64,000 nucleotides of DNA from Microvirga arabica. Lineage in GTDB: Bacteria; Pseudomonadota; Alphaproteobacteria; Rhizobiales; Beijerinckiaceae. Position numbers and translations under genes: made by a program. The notes beneath the pieces were generated by a model. The model was not told the origin of the DNA. It worked only from the letters and a program-made list of their open reading frames with translations, and did no database searches. Within the stretch, counting starts at the first letter, position 1; each line of letters starts with the position of its first letter. This document shows, in pieces, positions 1 to 9,062 of the stretch. Location: contig NZ_JAFBID010000014.1 in NCBI RefSeq assembly GCF_016811235.1, positions 37,692 to 101,691 on the forward strand, in the 5' to 3' direction.

Positions 1-927
1 GGACGCTTCACCTTCCGCCTCGTCTATCACCCCGCCACCTGCATCGTGAATATCCAGGCCGAGGACGAGCAGCGTCAGGTGGTGGTTGGCTTCTGCGGAC
101 AAAGAGGCCCCGCCGATACAGCCAGTGCCGCTGCTCCCGCCCAACCTGGTCCGGCTGGGCCGGCAGGTCCGCAGGGCGAGCCCGGACGCGACGGTGCCCC
201 AGGCCCGCAGGGACCCGTCGGCCCTGAAGGTCCTATAGGGCAGCAGGGTGTCGCCGGCATTCCCGGTCCCCAGGGGGAACCCGGACGGGACGGCCCTCCG
301 GGTCCAGCCGGCCCTGTTGGCCCACAGGGTCCTGCTGGACCGCCTGGACCGCCTGTCAGTCTAGAGACACGAACAATGGCCGAGGGACAACCCGGACCGG
401 CGGGTCCGATCGGGCCCGAAGGACAGCCGGGCCCTCCCGGTCCCCAAGGTCCGCAAGGGTTGGCAGGACATCAGGGTCCTCAAGGACCTCAAGGCGTTCC
501 TGGACCAAGGGGAGAATCTGGCCCAGCCGGTCCCTCAGGTCCTCCAGGACCTCCGGGGCCTGTTGGAGCCATAGGCATGATAGGCCCCGCTGGACCTCCT
601 GGACCGCAGGGCGTTGCCGGTGAGATTGGTCCTATCGGGCCTCCCGGCCCTATAGGTCCGATCGGTCCCGCTGGCTTGACAGGACCGATTGGCCCTCCTG
701 GTCCCGAGGGCAAAGCGGGTTCGGCCGGAACGGTTCTGCGGGTCTTCGTGCAGGAATGCGCCTCTCAGGCGCGTTGCACGGCACGCTGTGACCAGAACGA
801 GTATCCGGTCAACGGCACCTGCAACCGCGGCGACCGCTTCGATATGGATGAAGCGGGGGTGTATTGCTTCTCTACAACCGAAAGCCCCAAGGGCATGATC
901 GCCCGGGCGATCTGTGCGAGGAAGTAA
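1..927 (+). CDS. Collagen-like Gly-X-Y repeat protein, 5' end outside window
   Basis: The reading frame is open from base 1, so the N-terminus lies outside the window; the GTG at 46 is only the first in-window start codon. After about 45 residues comes a nearly unbroken Gly-X-Y collagen-type tract, rich in GPxGPx triplets and about 190 residues long, interrupted once by a short non-collagen stretch (around base 360). A C-terminal domain of about 65 residues follows, with five cysteines, probably a disulphide-bonded trimerisation or head domain. Bacterial collagen-like proteins are usually exported surface fibres; a signal peptide, if any, is outside the window. It lies just left of the island boundary, so it belongs to the chromosomal flank. 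The substrate or partner is unknown. Confidence 0.8.
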   Translation, partial: GRFTFRLVYHPATCIVNIQAEDEQRQVVVGFCGQRGPADTASAAAPAQPGPAGPAGPQGEPGRDGAPGPQGPVGPEGPIGQQGVAGIPGPQGEPGRDGPPGPAGPVGPQGPAGPPGPPVSLETRTMAEGQPGPAGPIGPEGQPGPPGPQGPQGLAGHQGPQGPQGVPGPRGESGPAGPSGPPGPPGPVGAIGMIGPAGPPGPQGVAGEIGPIGPPGPIGPIGPAGLTGPIGPPGPEGKAGSAGTVLRVFVQECASQARCTARCDQNEYPVNGTCNRGDRFDMDEAGVYCFSTTESPKGMIARAICARK

Positions 928-1073
928 GCAGCATCAGCATCTCGAAGAGCCTCGGGATCGACACGGCGAAGCCGAGCCATGACACGTCGCCCGAAACAGA
1001 TGGAACGTCCGAATAACCGCTCCGCACCGCAGGTGCCGTCGGGTTTCAAACCTATGATGTATAAGGATAAATG

Positions 1074-1124
1074 AGTGGTGCCCAGGGACGGAGTCGAACC
1101 GCCGACACTGCGATTTTCAGTCGC
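1074..1124. repeat. attL: 3' fragment of tRNA-Phe
   Basis: A 51-bp copy identical to 42152-42202. Read on the minus strand it gives tRNA-Phe from the anticodon stem to the CCA end. The match stops at 1124/1125, where the rest of the tRNA is missing, so this is an attachment-site duplicate and not a working tRNA. Confidence 0.93.
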
Positions 1125-1239
1125 GTAACCCCAGATGTCGATGGACAGACCCGGACGTTGCGGACCGATTAAGTTGTTGCATTTTGGGGCCTTTTCGTAC
1201 TCTACTGTTCAAGCCTGTTCGCAGGCATCCAGCGAATTC

Positions 1240-1253
1240 GTGCCCCCAGCGTG
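1240..1253. repeat. Candidate integrase arm site, left
   Basis: The 14-mer gtgcccccagcgtg occurs here, between attL and the integrase start, and again at 42067-42080 just inside attR, where it continues into a second cgtgcccccag. Placement next to both att cores suggests arm-type integrase binding sites. This is inference from position and repetition. Confidence 0.5.
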
Positions 1254-1298
1254 TCCCCGAAGAGCCAAGGCTGGATAACCGCCCATTTGGAGACGCTC

Positions 1299-2690
1299 GT
1301 GCAGAAGATCCTCACCGATACCCTCGTGCGCTCGATCAATCCTCCCGAGACTGGCCGCTTAGAGATCACGGATGCTCGCTGTCGTGGCTTGGCGCTTCGC
1401 GTCACAAGTTCCGGAGCAAAATCTTGGTCCTTCCGTTTTCGCGACCCTCTGACGGGTGAGGTTCAACGCATGACGCTCGGGACCTATCCGGACGTGACGC
1501 TCGCCATGGCGCGCGAGGGCGCCGACGATCTGCGCCGAGTCGTCGCGTCGGGACGAAACCCGATTGCAGAGAAAAAGAAAGAGCGAGAGGCGGCCGAGAC
1601 GAGAACCTTCGGAGCACTAGCGAGCCGGTATCTTCAAGAACACGCCTACCGCTTCAAACGCTCGGCGTTCCGCGACGATCGAAATCTCGAGCTCCACGTT
1701 CTCCCCCACTGGCGCGATCGCCGATTTGACGAGATCAGGCGGAGTGACGTGATCGCGCTCCTCGAGGGGATGGTCTCAGGAGGTTTGGGGACTCAGGCAA
1801 ACAGAATTCAGGCGCTTATAAGTAAGGTCTTTAGCTTCGCAGTCGACTGCGAACTTCTGGGCGCAAACCCTTGTACCCGCCTTCGGAAAAGGGGCGTTGA
1901 GAAGGTAAACGAACGTGTCCTTTCCGACGCTGAGCTTCGGCTGTTTTGGGCGGGAATTGTCCTCCCGCCGGTCTCGCACCAAGCCGGCCTAGCACTCCGG
2001 ATCGCGGCCACGACAGCCGCTCGGGTCAGCGAGATTGCGGAAGCGGCAAGAGACGAGTTCCAGTACCTTGACGACCCAGCCCGGTCGGCTTGGATCCTCC
2101 CGGCCGCGAGGTCAAAGAACGGCCGCGCTCACTATGTACCTCTCGTTGGACTAGCTCGAGAGGCGGTTCTCGAGGCGTTCAAGCTCGCTGGCGAGTACAC
2201 CTGGCTATTCCCCTCCTCCACCGTCGCCGACGCTCCGATCAAAGGCCATGCCTTGAGCGTTGCGATGATGCGCTTTCGGGCAGGCCTTGAGTTAGAGAAA
2301 AATCCGGCGCTGGGAGGCCGCAAGAAGGCACCGGAGGAGCGTCTACAGCGGAGGGAAGCTAAGGCTACCCTCTTGGCCTCTGCCACACACGCGAGGGCAA
2401 TCGAAAGCTGGCGCAAGGTGCCGCCGACCCCTCACGATCTTCGGCGTACACTTAACACCCGGCTCTCCGAGCTCGGCGTGGTTCGTGAGGACCGCGAGGC
2501 TGTTCTGAACCACACCCCGAAAGGAGTGAACGCAGTTCATTACGATCTTTATGATCGCGCACGCGAGAAGCGTCGCGCGCTTTCTCTTTGGGACGATGCG
2601 TTAAGCTCGATCCTTGAGGAGTGCCGTACCAGGGCAGAGGTAAATTCCCCTGAGGGCCAACTACTAAAGATCGCAATCGGCAGCAATTGA
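1299..2690 (+). CDS. Tyrosine recombinase/integrase with N-terminal DUF4102-type domain
   Basis: The integrase likely drives insertion and excision at tRNA-Phe. Residues 1-90 form the DUF4102-type arm-binding domain (LTDTLVRSINPP..., G.Y.DVTLAMAR); a core-binding SAM-like domain follows, then the catalytic domain. Catalytic motifs visible are ARVSEI (Arg I), HDLRRT (His-x-x-Arg), LNHT (second His) and a Tyr in the VHYDLYD stretch near the C-terminus. I chose GTG 1299 because GGAG lies 7 bp upstream; GTG 1251 would add 16 residues but overlaps the candidate arm site. About 464 aa, normal for P4-type integrases. It reads away from attL into the island. Confidence 0.9.
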   Translation: MQKILTDTLVRSINPPETGRLEITDARCRGLALRVTSSGAKSWSFRFRDPLTGEVQRMTLGTYPDVTLAMAREGADDLRRVVASGRNPIAEKKKEREAAETRTFGALASRYLQEHAYRFKRSAFRDDRNLELHVLPHWRDRRFDEIRRSDVIALLEGMVSGGLGTQANRIQALISKVFSFAVDCELLGANPCTRLRKRGVEKVNERVLSDAELRLFWAGIVLPPVSHQAGLALRIAATTAARVSEIAEAARDEFQYLDDPARSAWILPAARSKNGRAHYVPLVGLAREAVLEAFKLAGEYTWLFPSSTVADAPIKGHALSVAMMRFRAGLELEKNPALGGRKKAPEERLQRREAKATLLASATHARAIESWRKVPPTPHDLRRTLNTRLSELGVVREDREAVLNHTPKGVNAVHYDLYDRAREKRRALSLWDDALSSILEECRTRAEVNSPEGQLLKIAIGSN

Positions 2691-2700
2691 GGTAAGCCTG

Positions 2701-3444
2701 ATGCCGAAGAAAAATAAGTTTCGAGTCGAAACGCGACACGGATCAATAGAACTTTCCACGATAACTCTAGACGACATTATGTCATATATCGCGCCATGGT
2801 GGCGCCCAGAAGTAGACTACGCCCTTTGGGAGAGGCGTTTGCGCGACGCAGTAGTAAAAGAGTCTCTCAAACGCATAGATCAAGTCGCAGAGTTCTATTG
2901 CCGAGGACAGGAATTCTCGTCCAACGAAATGCGTTGGTTCTCTGTGGCATACTGTTTAGCCGTAGACGGGATCCAGGTAATCAGATTTGATTGGGACCAA
3001 GATCTCCGAGGAAGGCCTAAAAGCCGGCTCTGGACGTCCGATCTAAGGCTAATGATTCGGCTACAAGTAATCAAGGATAGCAATAAAGATGTTGAGAGGG
3101 ATGCTGACGCATTGCACATCTACCTCAAAGCCAATCCGAGATATCTTGACGCAAATGTAAGTAAGAAACGGGATCAAACCAGAAAGTCGCAGATAAGCAC
3201 GCTTCTTACTCGTCTCTCTAAGCTCAAATCTGAACTTTCAAGCCGCCCTCTGACAATGAGTGAGTTAGAAGAGATTGTTACTGTATCAAAATCTGAGATC
3301 TCCGACATGCCGAGCTGGTCGGCAGTCTTGACAGTCACATCTAGTTTTTTCCCGAATGACACCGTTGATGATGACCGAGAGCAGCAGCGAGAGGCCGCTG
3401 CGGTGTCCTTGCGAAAAATGTTTCCTGATTATTATCGCAAGTGA
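2701..3444 (+). CDS. Hypothetical protein of the integrase module
   Basis: A 247-aa soluble protein that I do not recognise. An AGGTAAG sequence precedes ATG 2701 by a few bases, and the gene starts 10 bp after the integrase stop, so the two are probably co-transcribed. It is charged, without membrane segments or a signal peptide, and has a Lys/Arg-rich middle (around residue 150) that could form a helical, coiled-coil-like region. Its A+T content is higher than that of the core genes, consistent with acquired DNA. Position between integrase and excisionase suggests a mobility or regulatory role, which is inference. Confidence 0.65.
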   Translation: MPKKNKFRVETRHGSIELSTITLDDIMSYIAPWWRPEVDYALWERRLRDAVVKESLKRIDQVAEFYCRGQEFSSNEMRWFSVAYCLAVDGIQVIRFDWDQDLRGRPKSRLWTSDLRLMIRLQVIKDSNKDVERDADALHIYLKANPRYLDANVSKKRDQTRKSQISTLLTRLSKLKSELSSRPLTMSELEEIVTVSKSEISDMPSWSAVLTVTSSFFPNDTVDDDREQQREAAAVSLRKMFPDYYRK

Positions 3445-3493
3445 GACTGCTCCACGTTGGGTCCGCCGCTATTCAGCAGGATACAGGTGGACG

Positions 3494-3754
3494 ATGCCAT
3501 CAACGGAACGAACCCCACTAGCCTACAGTGTAGAAAGCTTTTCTGAAGAAGCTTGCACAGGACGAACTAAGATTTATGAGGAGATCGCTGCAGGCCGTTT
3601 GGTAGCACGTAAGCTCGGCAGCAGAACCATCATTCTCCGGGAGGATGGAGAAGAGTGGCTCCGCTCACTTCCACTCTTGCAGCCATCTTCTCCCGACAAC
3701 CAGGGCAAAGGCGTTTCCAATCCCGGACGTTCCCAAAGAACGAGCAAAAAGTAA
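3494..3754 (+). CDS. Excisionase/AlpA-like helix-turn-helix protein
   Basis: An 86-aa protein with a MerR/excisionase-type HTH in residues 9-60: AYSVESFSEEACTGRTKIYE, then IAAGRLVARKLGSRTIILRE, a pattern of recognition helix and wing. The tail is Pro/Ser/Lys-rich. ATG 3494 has AGGTGG 5 bp upstream; the open frame extends further upstream but overlaps the previous gene. Such proteins bend att DNA to direct excision or act as small transcription factors. Its place between integrase and primase supports an Xis role. Confidence 0.72.
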   Translation: MPSTERTPLAYSVESFSEEACTGRTKIYEEIAAGRLVARKLGSRTIILREDGEEWLRSLPLLQPSSPDNQGKGVSNPGRSQRTSKK

Positions 3755-3781
3755 GGGCCGCCTCCAGCGGGAGGACGGCCC
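3755..3781 (+). terminator. GC-rich hairpin after the excisionase gene
   Basis: Right after the stop codon, gggccgcctcc pairs with ggagg-a-cggccc around a short loop, with one bulged A. There is no clear T-run, so it may be a weak terminator or an mRNA-stabilising hairpin. Confidence 0.5.
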
Positions 3782-3885
3782 TGGCGCCTGCCGAGGCAAG
3801 CTGTACTCACAATTCAACTTACCACGGCCATTGCCTGATGTCACGATCCTCTCACTAGAGCGGCTCTCCATAGAGAGAGCTAAAC

Positions 3886-4080
3886 ATGCTAATCCTTGAG
3901 CCCTATGGTTCTACATCTACTCAGCGACACCACATCGGTGGCTTGATCTCCCGCCTGGCCCTGAGTCAAAGCGGAAATACTATCGCGATCCTAGCCTCCA
4001 GGTACTATCTCACAGCTGCAAGACTTAGCGGGTTGAACACCTTTGCTTACCTCGCCTCAGCGGAGGTGAGCCATGGATAG
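3886..4080 (+). CDS. Possible small protein overlapping the primase start
   Basis: A 64-aa frame starts at ATG 3886 behind a purine-rich gagagagct and ends 8 bp inside the primase gene, an arrangement typical of translational coupling. I see no family motif. The predicted protein is mildly hydrophobic with no clear signal peptide. It may be a real leader gene or chance; without homologues this cannot be settled. Confidence 0.35.
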   Translation: MLILEPYGSTSTQRHHIGGLISRLALSQSGNTIAILASRYYLTAARLSGLNTFAYLASAEVSHG

Positions 4081-6523
4081 GTTGCTCAAAGCCGCTAACT
4101 TGGAGGCTGCTTTAGGTTTGGTACATGCAGGCTTACCCATTCTGCCTGCCACGGCCACTTGCAACCCACGATCTGGACTCTGGACTAAGAAGCCGTGCAT
4201 CTCTGGTTGGAAGGAGCGCGCAATCACCGACGAAGACAACGTGAGGGCGCACTGGAAGAGGTACCCTCATGCTGTTCCGGGTATCGCTCTCGGCTTGGCC
4301 AAGCTCGTGGTTATTGACGCAGACCGTCATGGTGGCCCCGATGGTGTTCAAGCCCTTCAGGAACTTATCGACAGGTACGGCCTACCGGATGGTGTTGTTC
4401 GAACAATCACCCCAGGTCACGGCGAGCATTACTATTTTCGCAACCTCGCCGAGGAGCCGCTTGGAAACAGCGAGGGGGCCCTTCCAGCTGGGATTAACAT
4501 GCGTGGGCATGGCGGCTTCATCATAGCGCCAGGCGCATTTCGTCCTGATGGTGCGCCTTGGCGCGAAAAGGAAGGGAGCCCACATCTCACCAAGGCCTTC
4601 ATAGGCGGCACCATCCCCGAAGTTCCAATCTGGCTCGTTGAGCTGATCCGGCCGAAACGTCGTGGAACTACGGCAGCGTTTGACGGGAAGACCACACCAA
4701 GCCGCTTATTCGCGCGCGAGCAGGCATACGCCGAGCAGGCGCTCCGCAATGCTTGCAATGAGGTGGCGAGTGCAACACGAGGCAAGCGAAATGACCAACT
4801 CAACAGCGCCGCATTCCAACTAGGGAGGATAGTCGCTGCCGGATGGATATCGGCAGATCTCGTCCGCTCTGCCTTGTTTGATGCAGCTGTACGCTGCGGT
4901 CACGTTCGGGACGACGGCGAAAAGCCGGCTCGCGCTACGATCGAGAGCGGCCTTAGAGGTGGTTCCGCGAGCCCCCAGCCTCCCCTTCCGAACAGGACTT
5001 CTGGCACCATTGGCACCTTTGGCACAGCAACCCATGAGTTGAGTGACAGTGAATGGGCGGAGCCAGACCTCTCTTCCCTTGGCTCTGGTCGTTCCACACC
5101 GCCACATTTCCCGGTCGATACACTGGGACCGTTCTGGGGTCCGTGGTGCAAGGCCCATGCCGAAGCCAGATGTGTGCCAGTAGATTACGTAGCCGCAGGG
5201 CTGCTTGGTGGTGCGGCAGCCCTAATCGGCAATGCACGGCAAGTTCTAGCCTCTCCAGAATGGAAGGAGCCCACTGTGCTGTGGCTCTCCGCTGTCGGTG
5301 ATCCGAGCGCCGGAAAAGGCCCTGCACTGGACCCATGTACCGAGATGTTACGAACCCTGGAGCAAGAAGCGATTGAGGCCACCCGCCAAGAGCGGCTTGA
5401 TCACGAAGAACTGGTCCAGAAGGCGCGTGCTGCCAAGGAGCATTGGCAGCAGCAAGTGAAGACCGCAGTTCAGAGGGATGAACCGCCCCCACCCCGGCCA
5501 TCGGACGCGCTTGAACCAGAACCCATTTCAATGCCACGGGTTCTTGTGGGAGATACCACCCCCGAAGCTTTAGCAGTGCTCCTCAAAGTCAATCCAAAAG
5601 GCCTGTTACTTCACCGGGATGAGCTTGCCGGATGGTTCGGTTCGTTTGGGCGCTACTCGGCGTCCGGCAATGGCGAACGGGAGTTCTGGATCGAGGCGTA
5701 TGGGGGGCGGCCGTACACAATCGATCGCAAGAACAGCCCAGAGCCGGTAATAATCCCACGTCTCTCTGTATCGGTCCTCGGCGGTATCCAGCCCGAGAAG
5801 CTCGCGCTGATAACGGGCGGGTTCAATGATGGCTTTGCGGCGCGTTACCTCTGGTTCTGGCCTGAGCGCGTGACCAGTTTTCGTCTACAACGCCAATGTG
5901 TGGGGAATTCGGACCAACTCACCGCCCTCCGAAGCCTTCAACTGCTTCCCATGTCCCGAACTGAGGAGGGGCTGCTGGAACCGAACTTTGTTCCCCTAGC
6001 GGAGGCAGCCGCTACTCTTTTCGAAAGCTACACGGCAGAACTGAAGGCGCGTGACGTTTACGGACCGATGCAGGGCACGCTCGGTAAGGCGCCCGGTCAT
6101 GTGCTCCGACTGGCCTTAACCCGGGAGTATCTGGCCTGGTCACAGGCCTCCGGCCTTCGTCCAGAGCCTGAGGAGATCAGCAAGGAGGCTATGGAAGATG
6201 CGATTTACCTGGTGGAGCACTATTTCCTGCTAATGGCTCAGCGGGTATTCGGGGAAGCCGCTATTCCGGAGCAGGACCGACTTGGGATGGAGCTAGCGCG
6301 CTGGATCGGTCAAGAGCGACCTCAGCGTTTCAATGCTCGCACGACGCGCCGCAAGATCAACAGAGGCCTGCGCGAGCCAAAAGCCATGAAGATAGCTTGT
6401 GAAGCGTTGACGGAAGCGAACTGGATACGTCCGTTGGAGAAGCCTGGAGGGCCTGGAATGGGACGGCCACCTACTGAATTCGTCGTCAACCCGATACTTC
6501 TACGCAGGCTCGAGACCGAGTAA
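4073..6523 (+). CDS. Primase-polymerase with C-terminal DUF3987 domain
   Basis: An 816-aa replication protein. Residues about 8-200 form a bifunctional primase-polymerase (Prim-Pol/AEP) domain: GLPILPA at the start, the acidic VVIDADRHGG motif, GHGEHYYFR and RGHGGFIIAPG. A linker with the repeat GTIGTFGTA follows (bases 5001-5027). From about residue 345 a DUF3987 domain carries a phosphate-binding-like SAVGDPSAGKGPA loop. Such proteins prime and help initiate replication of plasmids, phages and integrated islands, so this gene may let the excised island replicate. The C-terminus ends in a short helical domain that may bind DNA. Confidence 0.85.
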   Translation: MDRLLKAANLEAALGLVHAGLPILPATATCNPRSGLWTKKPCISGWKERAITDEDNVRAHWKRYPHAVPGIALGLAKLVVIDADRHGGPDGVQALQELIDRYGLPDGVVRTITPGHGEHYYFRNLAEEPLGNSEGALPAGINMRGHGGFIIAPGAFRPDGAPWREKEGSPHLTKAFIGGTIPEVPIWLVELIRPKRRGTTAAFDGKTTPSRLFAREQAYAEQALRNACNEVASATRGKRNDQLNSAAFQLGRIVAAGWISADLVRSALFDAAVRCGHVRDDGEKPARATIESGLRGGSASPQPPLPNRTSGTIGTFGTATHELSDSEWAEPDLSSLGSGRSTPPHFPVDTLGPFWGPWCKAHAEARCVPVDYVAAGLLGGAAALIGNARQVLASPEWKEPTVLWLSAVGDPSAGKGPALDPCTEMLRTLEQEAIEATRQERLDHEELVQKARAAKEHWQQQVKTAVQRDEPPPPRPSDALEPEPISMPRVLVGDTTPEALAVLLKVNPKGLLLHRDELAGWFGSFGRYSASGNGEREFWIEAYGGRPYTIDRKNSPEPVIIPRLSVSVLGGIQPEKLALITGGFNDGFAARYLWFWPERVTSFRLQRQCVGNSDQLTALRSLQLLPMSRTEEGLLEPNFVPLAEAAATLFESYTAELKARDVYGPMQGTLGKAPGHVLRLALTREYLAWSQASGLRPEPEEISKEAMEDAIYLVEHYFLLMAQRVFGEAAIPEQDRLGMELARWIGQERPQRFNARTTRRKINRGLREPKAMKIACEALTEANWIRPLEKPGGPGMGRPPTEFVVNPILLRRLETE
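5001..5027 (+). repeat. 9-bp-phased TTGGCAC repeats inside the primase gene
   Basis: Three copies of YTGGCAC lie in 9-bp register and are translated as GTI-GTF-GTA. The same hexamer in the same 9-bp phasing, on the opposite strand, follows the gene at 6538-6564. These may be iterons bound by the element's own replication protein. Confidence 0.5.
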
Positions 6524-7296
6524 GCGGACATAGTCGTGTGCCAATAGTGCCATTAGTGCCAAAATTGGTTGGGGCACCTGCTTCTTTGCGGTCGTCAAAG
6601 CCCCTTAGCAAGAGGCGACCTAAGACGAGACGCCGCAAGTACGCTGAGGTTCAGCCGTTGGGGTGTCTTGGTTGACTCGTAAGACAGGGGGTGACTCATC
6701 TCAAGAGAGGGGCCTGTCTTCCTGTCTTGTGGGGCGCTTCTTCAAGCAAACGTTGACGTACGCTAAGGCTGCGTCAGCCAAAAGGAACTTTGGAGCTGTT
6801 TTAGGCTGTCCTGGGGGCTGTCTTCCCCCTGTCTCATGAGGTGCCTCAACTGACTCGCCTGTCTCGATATCCCGGAAAACGGAGTGCATAGCCCACAGCA
6901 GCTCAAATCAGTTGTCTCAGCCTCGAAAGAATGGAACGACTGCACGCTTGGACTGTGCGTTAACGAGTTGACGTAGACTTAAGCGACGGCAACCCCTGAG
7001 TAGAGTCTCAGCTTGAATTCGCTCCGCAGGCACGGCGGCGATCCCACTTCTGCCGTTGAGGCCCTCCGAATTGACAAGGGTCCGTTCGTTACTGAGGATG
7101 CCAGCTCTCCCTGCGGGCGCATCATATCACGGTTCAAGAGGTCGTCTCACTATCGGACGAACGCGAACGGCACCACGTTCCCGGTGCGGGAGCACGACGT
7201 GTCTCGGGACGAGTCGGGACCGTCCCAAAGGGTTGCTGTGGTGTCGCGGGAGTAGGTCATGGGGAGGCTATAGCGGGGCGGGCCATTCAGGAATGA
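6524..7296. other. Noncoding stretch after the primase
   Basis: Beyond the phased repeats at 6538-6564 I see no convincing gene. The stretch 6680-6890 is rich in gtctt/ctgtc tracts such as gacaggggg and cctgtcttcc that could fold. Short open frames (for example 7013-7255) lack a ribosome site and any family signature. This segment separates the mobility module from the cargo. Confidence 0.5.
6538..6564 (-). repeat. 9-bp-phased GTGCCA repeats after the primase gene
   Basis: The sequence reads gtgccaata, gtgccatta, gtgccaaaa in direct register, followed at 6571-6578 by an inverted ggggcacc. The first copy starts 15 bp after the primase stop. Together with 5001-5027 it is a candidate origin or control region. 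Confidence 0.5.
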
Positions 7297-7608
7297 CTAT
7301 GGGCTGCTGGCCCAACTGACCACTGCTGTCTCGGGGTTGTTGCCTGGGGGCCTCGCAGCAACAACGGAGGCCGGCGGCGTAGCTCTTGTCATGCAAAACC
7401 GCATATGGTCTCTGCGAGCCTCCTTGATCATGGCCCTGAAATCTTCCGTGGATCTGTTGCGGGTCCTGTGGATCAACCTTGTCTCTTTGTAGCAGGAAAG
7501 CCACCGGGCCTTTCCTTCAGGCGTTGAGGCCCAGCCTCCTTCCTGAGCAGAAACACCTGCAGAAAAAGCCGCCACACCCGCAAAGGCAATAAGAGCTAAA
7601 ACACGCAT
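7297..7608 (-). CDS. Small secreted protein, unknown function
   Basis: A 103-aa protein starting MRVLALIAFAGVAAFSAG, a Sec signal peptide that would be cut after VSA-QEGG. The mature part has two cysteines (WLSCYKE and HMRFCMT) that could pair, and a proline-rich tail. GAGG lies 8 bp before ATG 7608; the upstream in-frame ATG lacks one. It faces away from the next gene at 8050. No family is recognised; export to the periplasm is the only supported statement. Confidence 0.6.
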   Translation of the reverse strand: MRVLALIAFAGVAAFSAGVSAQEGGWASTPEGKARWLSCYKETRLIHRTRNRSTEDFRAMIKEARRDHMRFCMTRATPPASVVAARPPGNNPETAVVSWASSP

Positions 7609-8049
7609 TCCGATATCCTCGCCGAGAAGATACTGAGAAGATACGCTCATCTCGCGAATAGATAACCGCGCAAATGCTTGGGCGTGGCATAGAAGCCCTG
7701 GGTTAAATGTATAGCCACTTTCGTTTTAGCTAAGGGCGCTCGTCTCTATCTTGGGGAGAGCGGCGGGTCGTTGTGGGTACTCTCATCGACTGAACGTCAG
7801 ATGACTGCGGGGAGCATCCATTGCTGAGTAAAAGGAACGAGAGGTAGCGGTATTGATCCGGCTCCAACCTTCAGGCGCAGCGTCCCACTTCAACACCTGC
7901 AGCAACTGCAATTCTTGGGGACAATGCTCCTGGGCATAGGAGCCGCCCCTACAGCTACGTTGCGCAATGCGGGTGCAAAGTGCCATGGCCATGATGCTCC
8001 TTGGCTGCAGAACGGACAGGGATTCTTGCATCGAAAGTTCAGGTGTCCC
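7609..8049. other. Intergenic region between divergent secreted-protein genes
   Basis: About 440 bp lie between the two outward-facing genes for exported proteins, so both promoters should be here. I do not see a clear sigma-70 pair or an RNA gene. Frames at 7783-8273 on the minus strand overlap each other and have no family features. Confidence 0.45.
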
Positions 8050-8697
8050 ATGTGGCGTTCGCTGCTGTGTTCTATGGTGTGTATCTTTGCGCTTTCAACC
8101 CCGTTGGCGTCGTCATACGCAGCCGGCTTGGCTACCAACGTGCGCGGTCGTATGCCTGCCGTGGGGCGGCAGTGCGCACCTGCCGCGTCGAACCGATCGA
8201 TCCACACGAAGTGTCGGGTTGCCACCGCCCGCGGCCGTCGCATGTGCCGCTGTGCTGTTGCTCTCCGAGCCAAGCCTGTCCGCCGTTCAGCCTCTACGGC
8301 AAGAGTGCTTCCCCTCGTGCACCCCCGACATTACGAGAGCGACGGCTGGATCAATCCCGCGACAGGCATCGCCGCTAGAGGCTGGGATGGAGCCGATCGT
8401 TCACAAGGCCAGGCCGGTGCGAGCATGAGCAGCGCAGGTGCCCCAGCCCATGCCGGTGCGGGAGGCAAGAGCAATCCGGGCTCGACCCCGAGTAGCCCCA
8501 GCCCAGCAGGCCAGCCAGCTGCATCGCCCGCCGCTCCCTCTGGAGGTGGTTCGCAAAGTCAGCCAACCGCATCACCTGCCGCTTCCTCTGGAGGAGGCAC
8601 GCAGAACCCTCCTAATGCAGGAGGTGGAAGCAGCGAGAACCCAGCAACAGGTGGTCCCAGGCACAGTGATGGGATCCCGGCGCCTGCCCAACGTTGA
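8050..8697 (+). CDS. Secreted protein with Pro/Gly/Ser-rich repeats
   Basis: About 215 aa from ATG 8050, which begins a signal peptide (MWRSLLCSMVCIFALSTPLA...). A Cys/Arg-rich central part follows, including CRVATARGRRMCRCAVA. The last 90 residues are a low-complexity tail with imperfect PSGGGSQSQPTASPA-type repeats. The upstream part of the open frame (7915-8049) is unlike a protein and was excluded. Probably an exported or wall-spanning protein; function unknown. Confidence 0.5.
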   Translation: MWRSLLCSMVCIFALSTPLASSYAAGLATNVRGRMPAVGRQCAPAASNRSIHTKCRVATARGRRMCRCAVALRAKPVRRSASTARVLPLVHPRHYESDGWINPATGIAARGWDGADRSQGQAGASMSSAGAPAHAGAGGKSNPGSTPSSPSPAGQPAASPAAPSGGGSQSQPTASPAASSGGGTQNPPNAGGGSSENPATGGPRHSDGIPAPAQR

Positions 8698-8963
8698 AGG
8701 GCACTGGTCCCACGGGATCACCATGCTCCCATCAGGGCTCTCATCAGGCAGCGGCTAGCTCTTTAGGCTCAAGATCCGGGATGGCTGCGGAAGCATTGAG
8801 TGAGGATGTCATCCTTCTGTTATGCAGAACAGCGAAGGTCCTCAGCATTCCGGTAGCGAGTAACTATAACTCACCAAAGGCATTCGTATGCCCCGCTGGC
8901 TCAGGCTGGTGGGGGCTTTTATTCGCGTTGGGCATAGAGAGGCTTCGGTCTCCGGGATCTCTA

Positions 8964-9062
8964 TTATGGGATGAGTTGGACGATCGATGGGAACACGAGC
9001 AGAGCAACGCAAACAAGCGCCAGAATGACAAAGGTAAAAAGGCCTGGGATATTGCCGTTCAT
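8964..9062 (-). CDS. 32-aa single-pass membrane protein
   Basis: Reading the minus strand from ATG 9062 gives MNGNIPGLFTFVILALVCV, continuing to ...FPSIVQLIP: one hydrophobic helix of about 20 residues with short polar ends. A full AGGAGG Shine-Dalgarno sequence lies 10 bp upstream of the ATG, the best evidence that it is translated. It resembles in size and layout the 27-aa membrane peptide at 63462 in the core region. Function unknown. Confidence 0.55.
   Translation of the reverse strand: MNGNIPGLFTFVILALVCVALLVFPSIVQLIP

Noticed and set aside
46..720. Gly-Pro repeat DNA as a possible tandem array
   Set aside because: Explained by the Gly-X-Y collagen pattern with varied codons.
1074..1124. 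Second tRNA-Phe gene
   Set aside because: Only the 3' half is present; the D-arm and 5' acceptor strand are missing.
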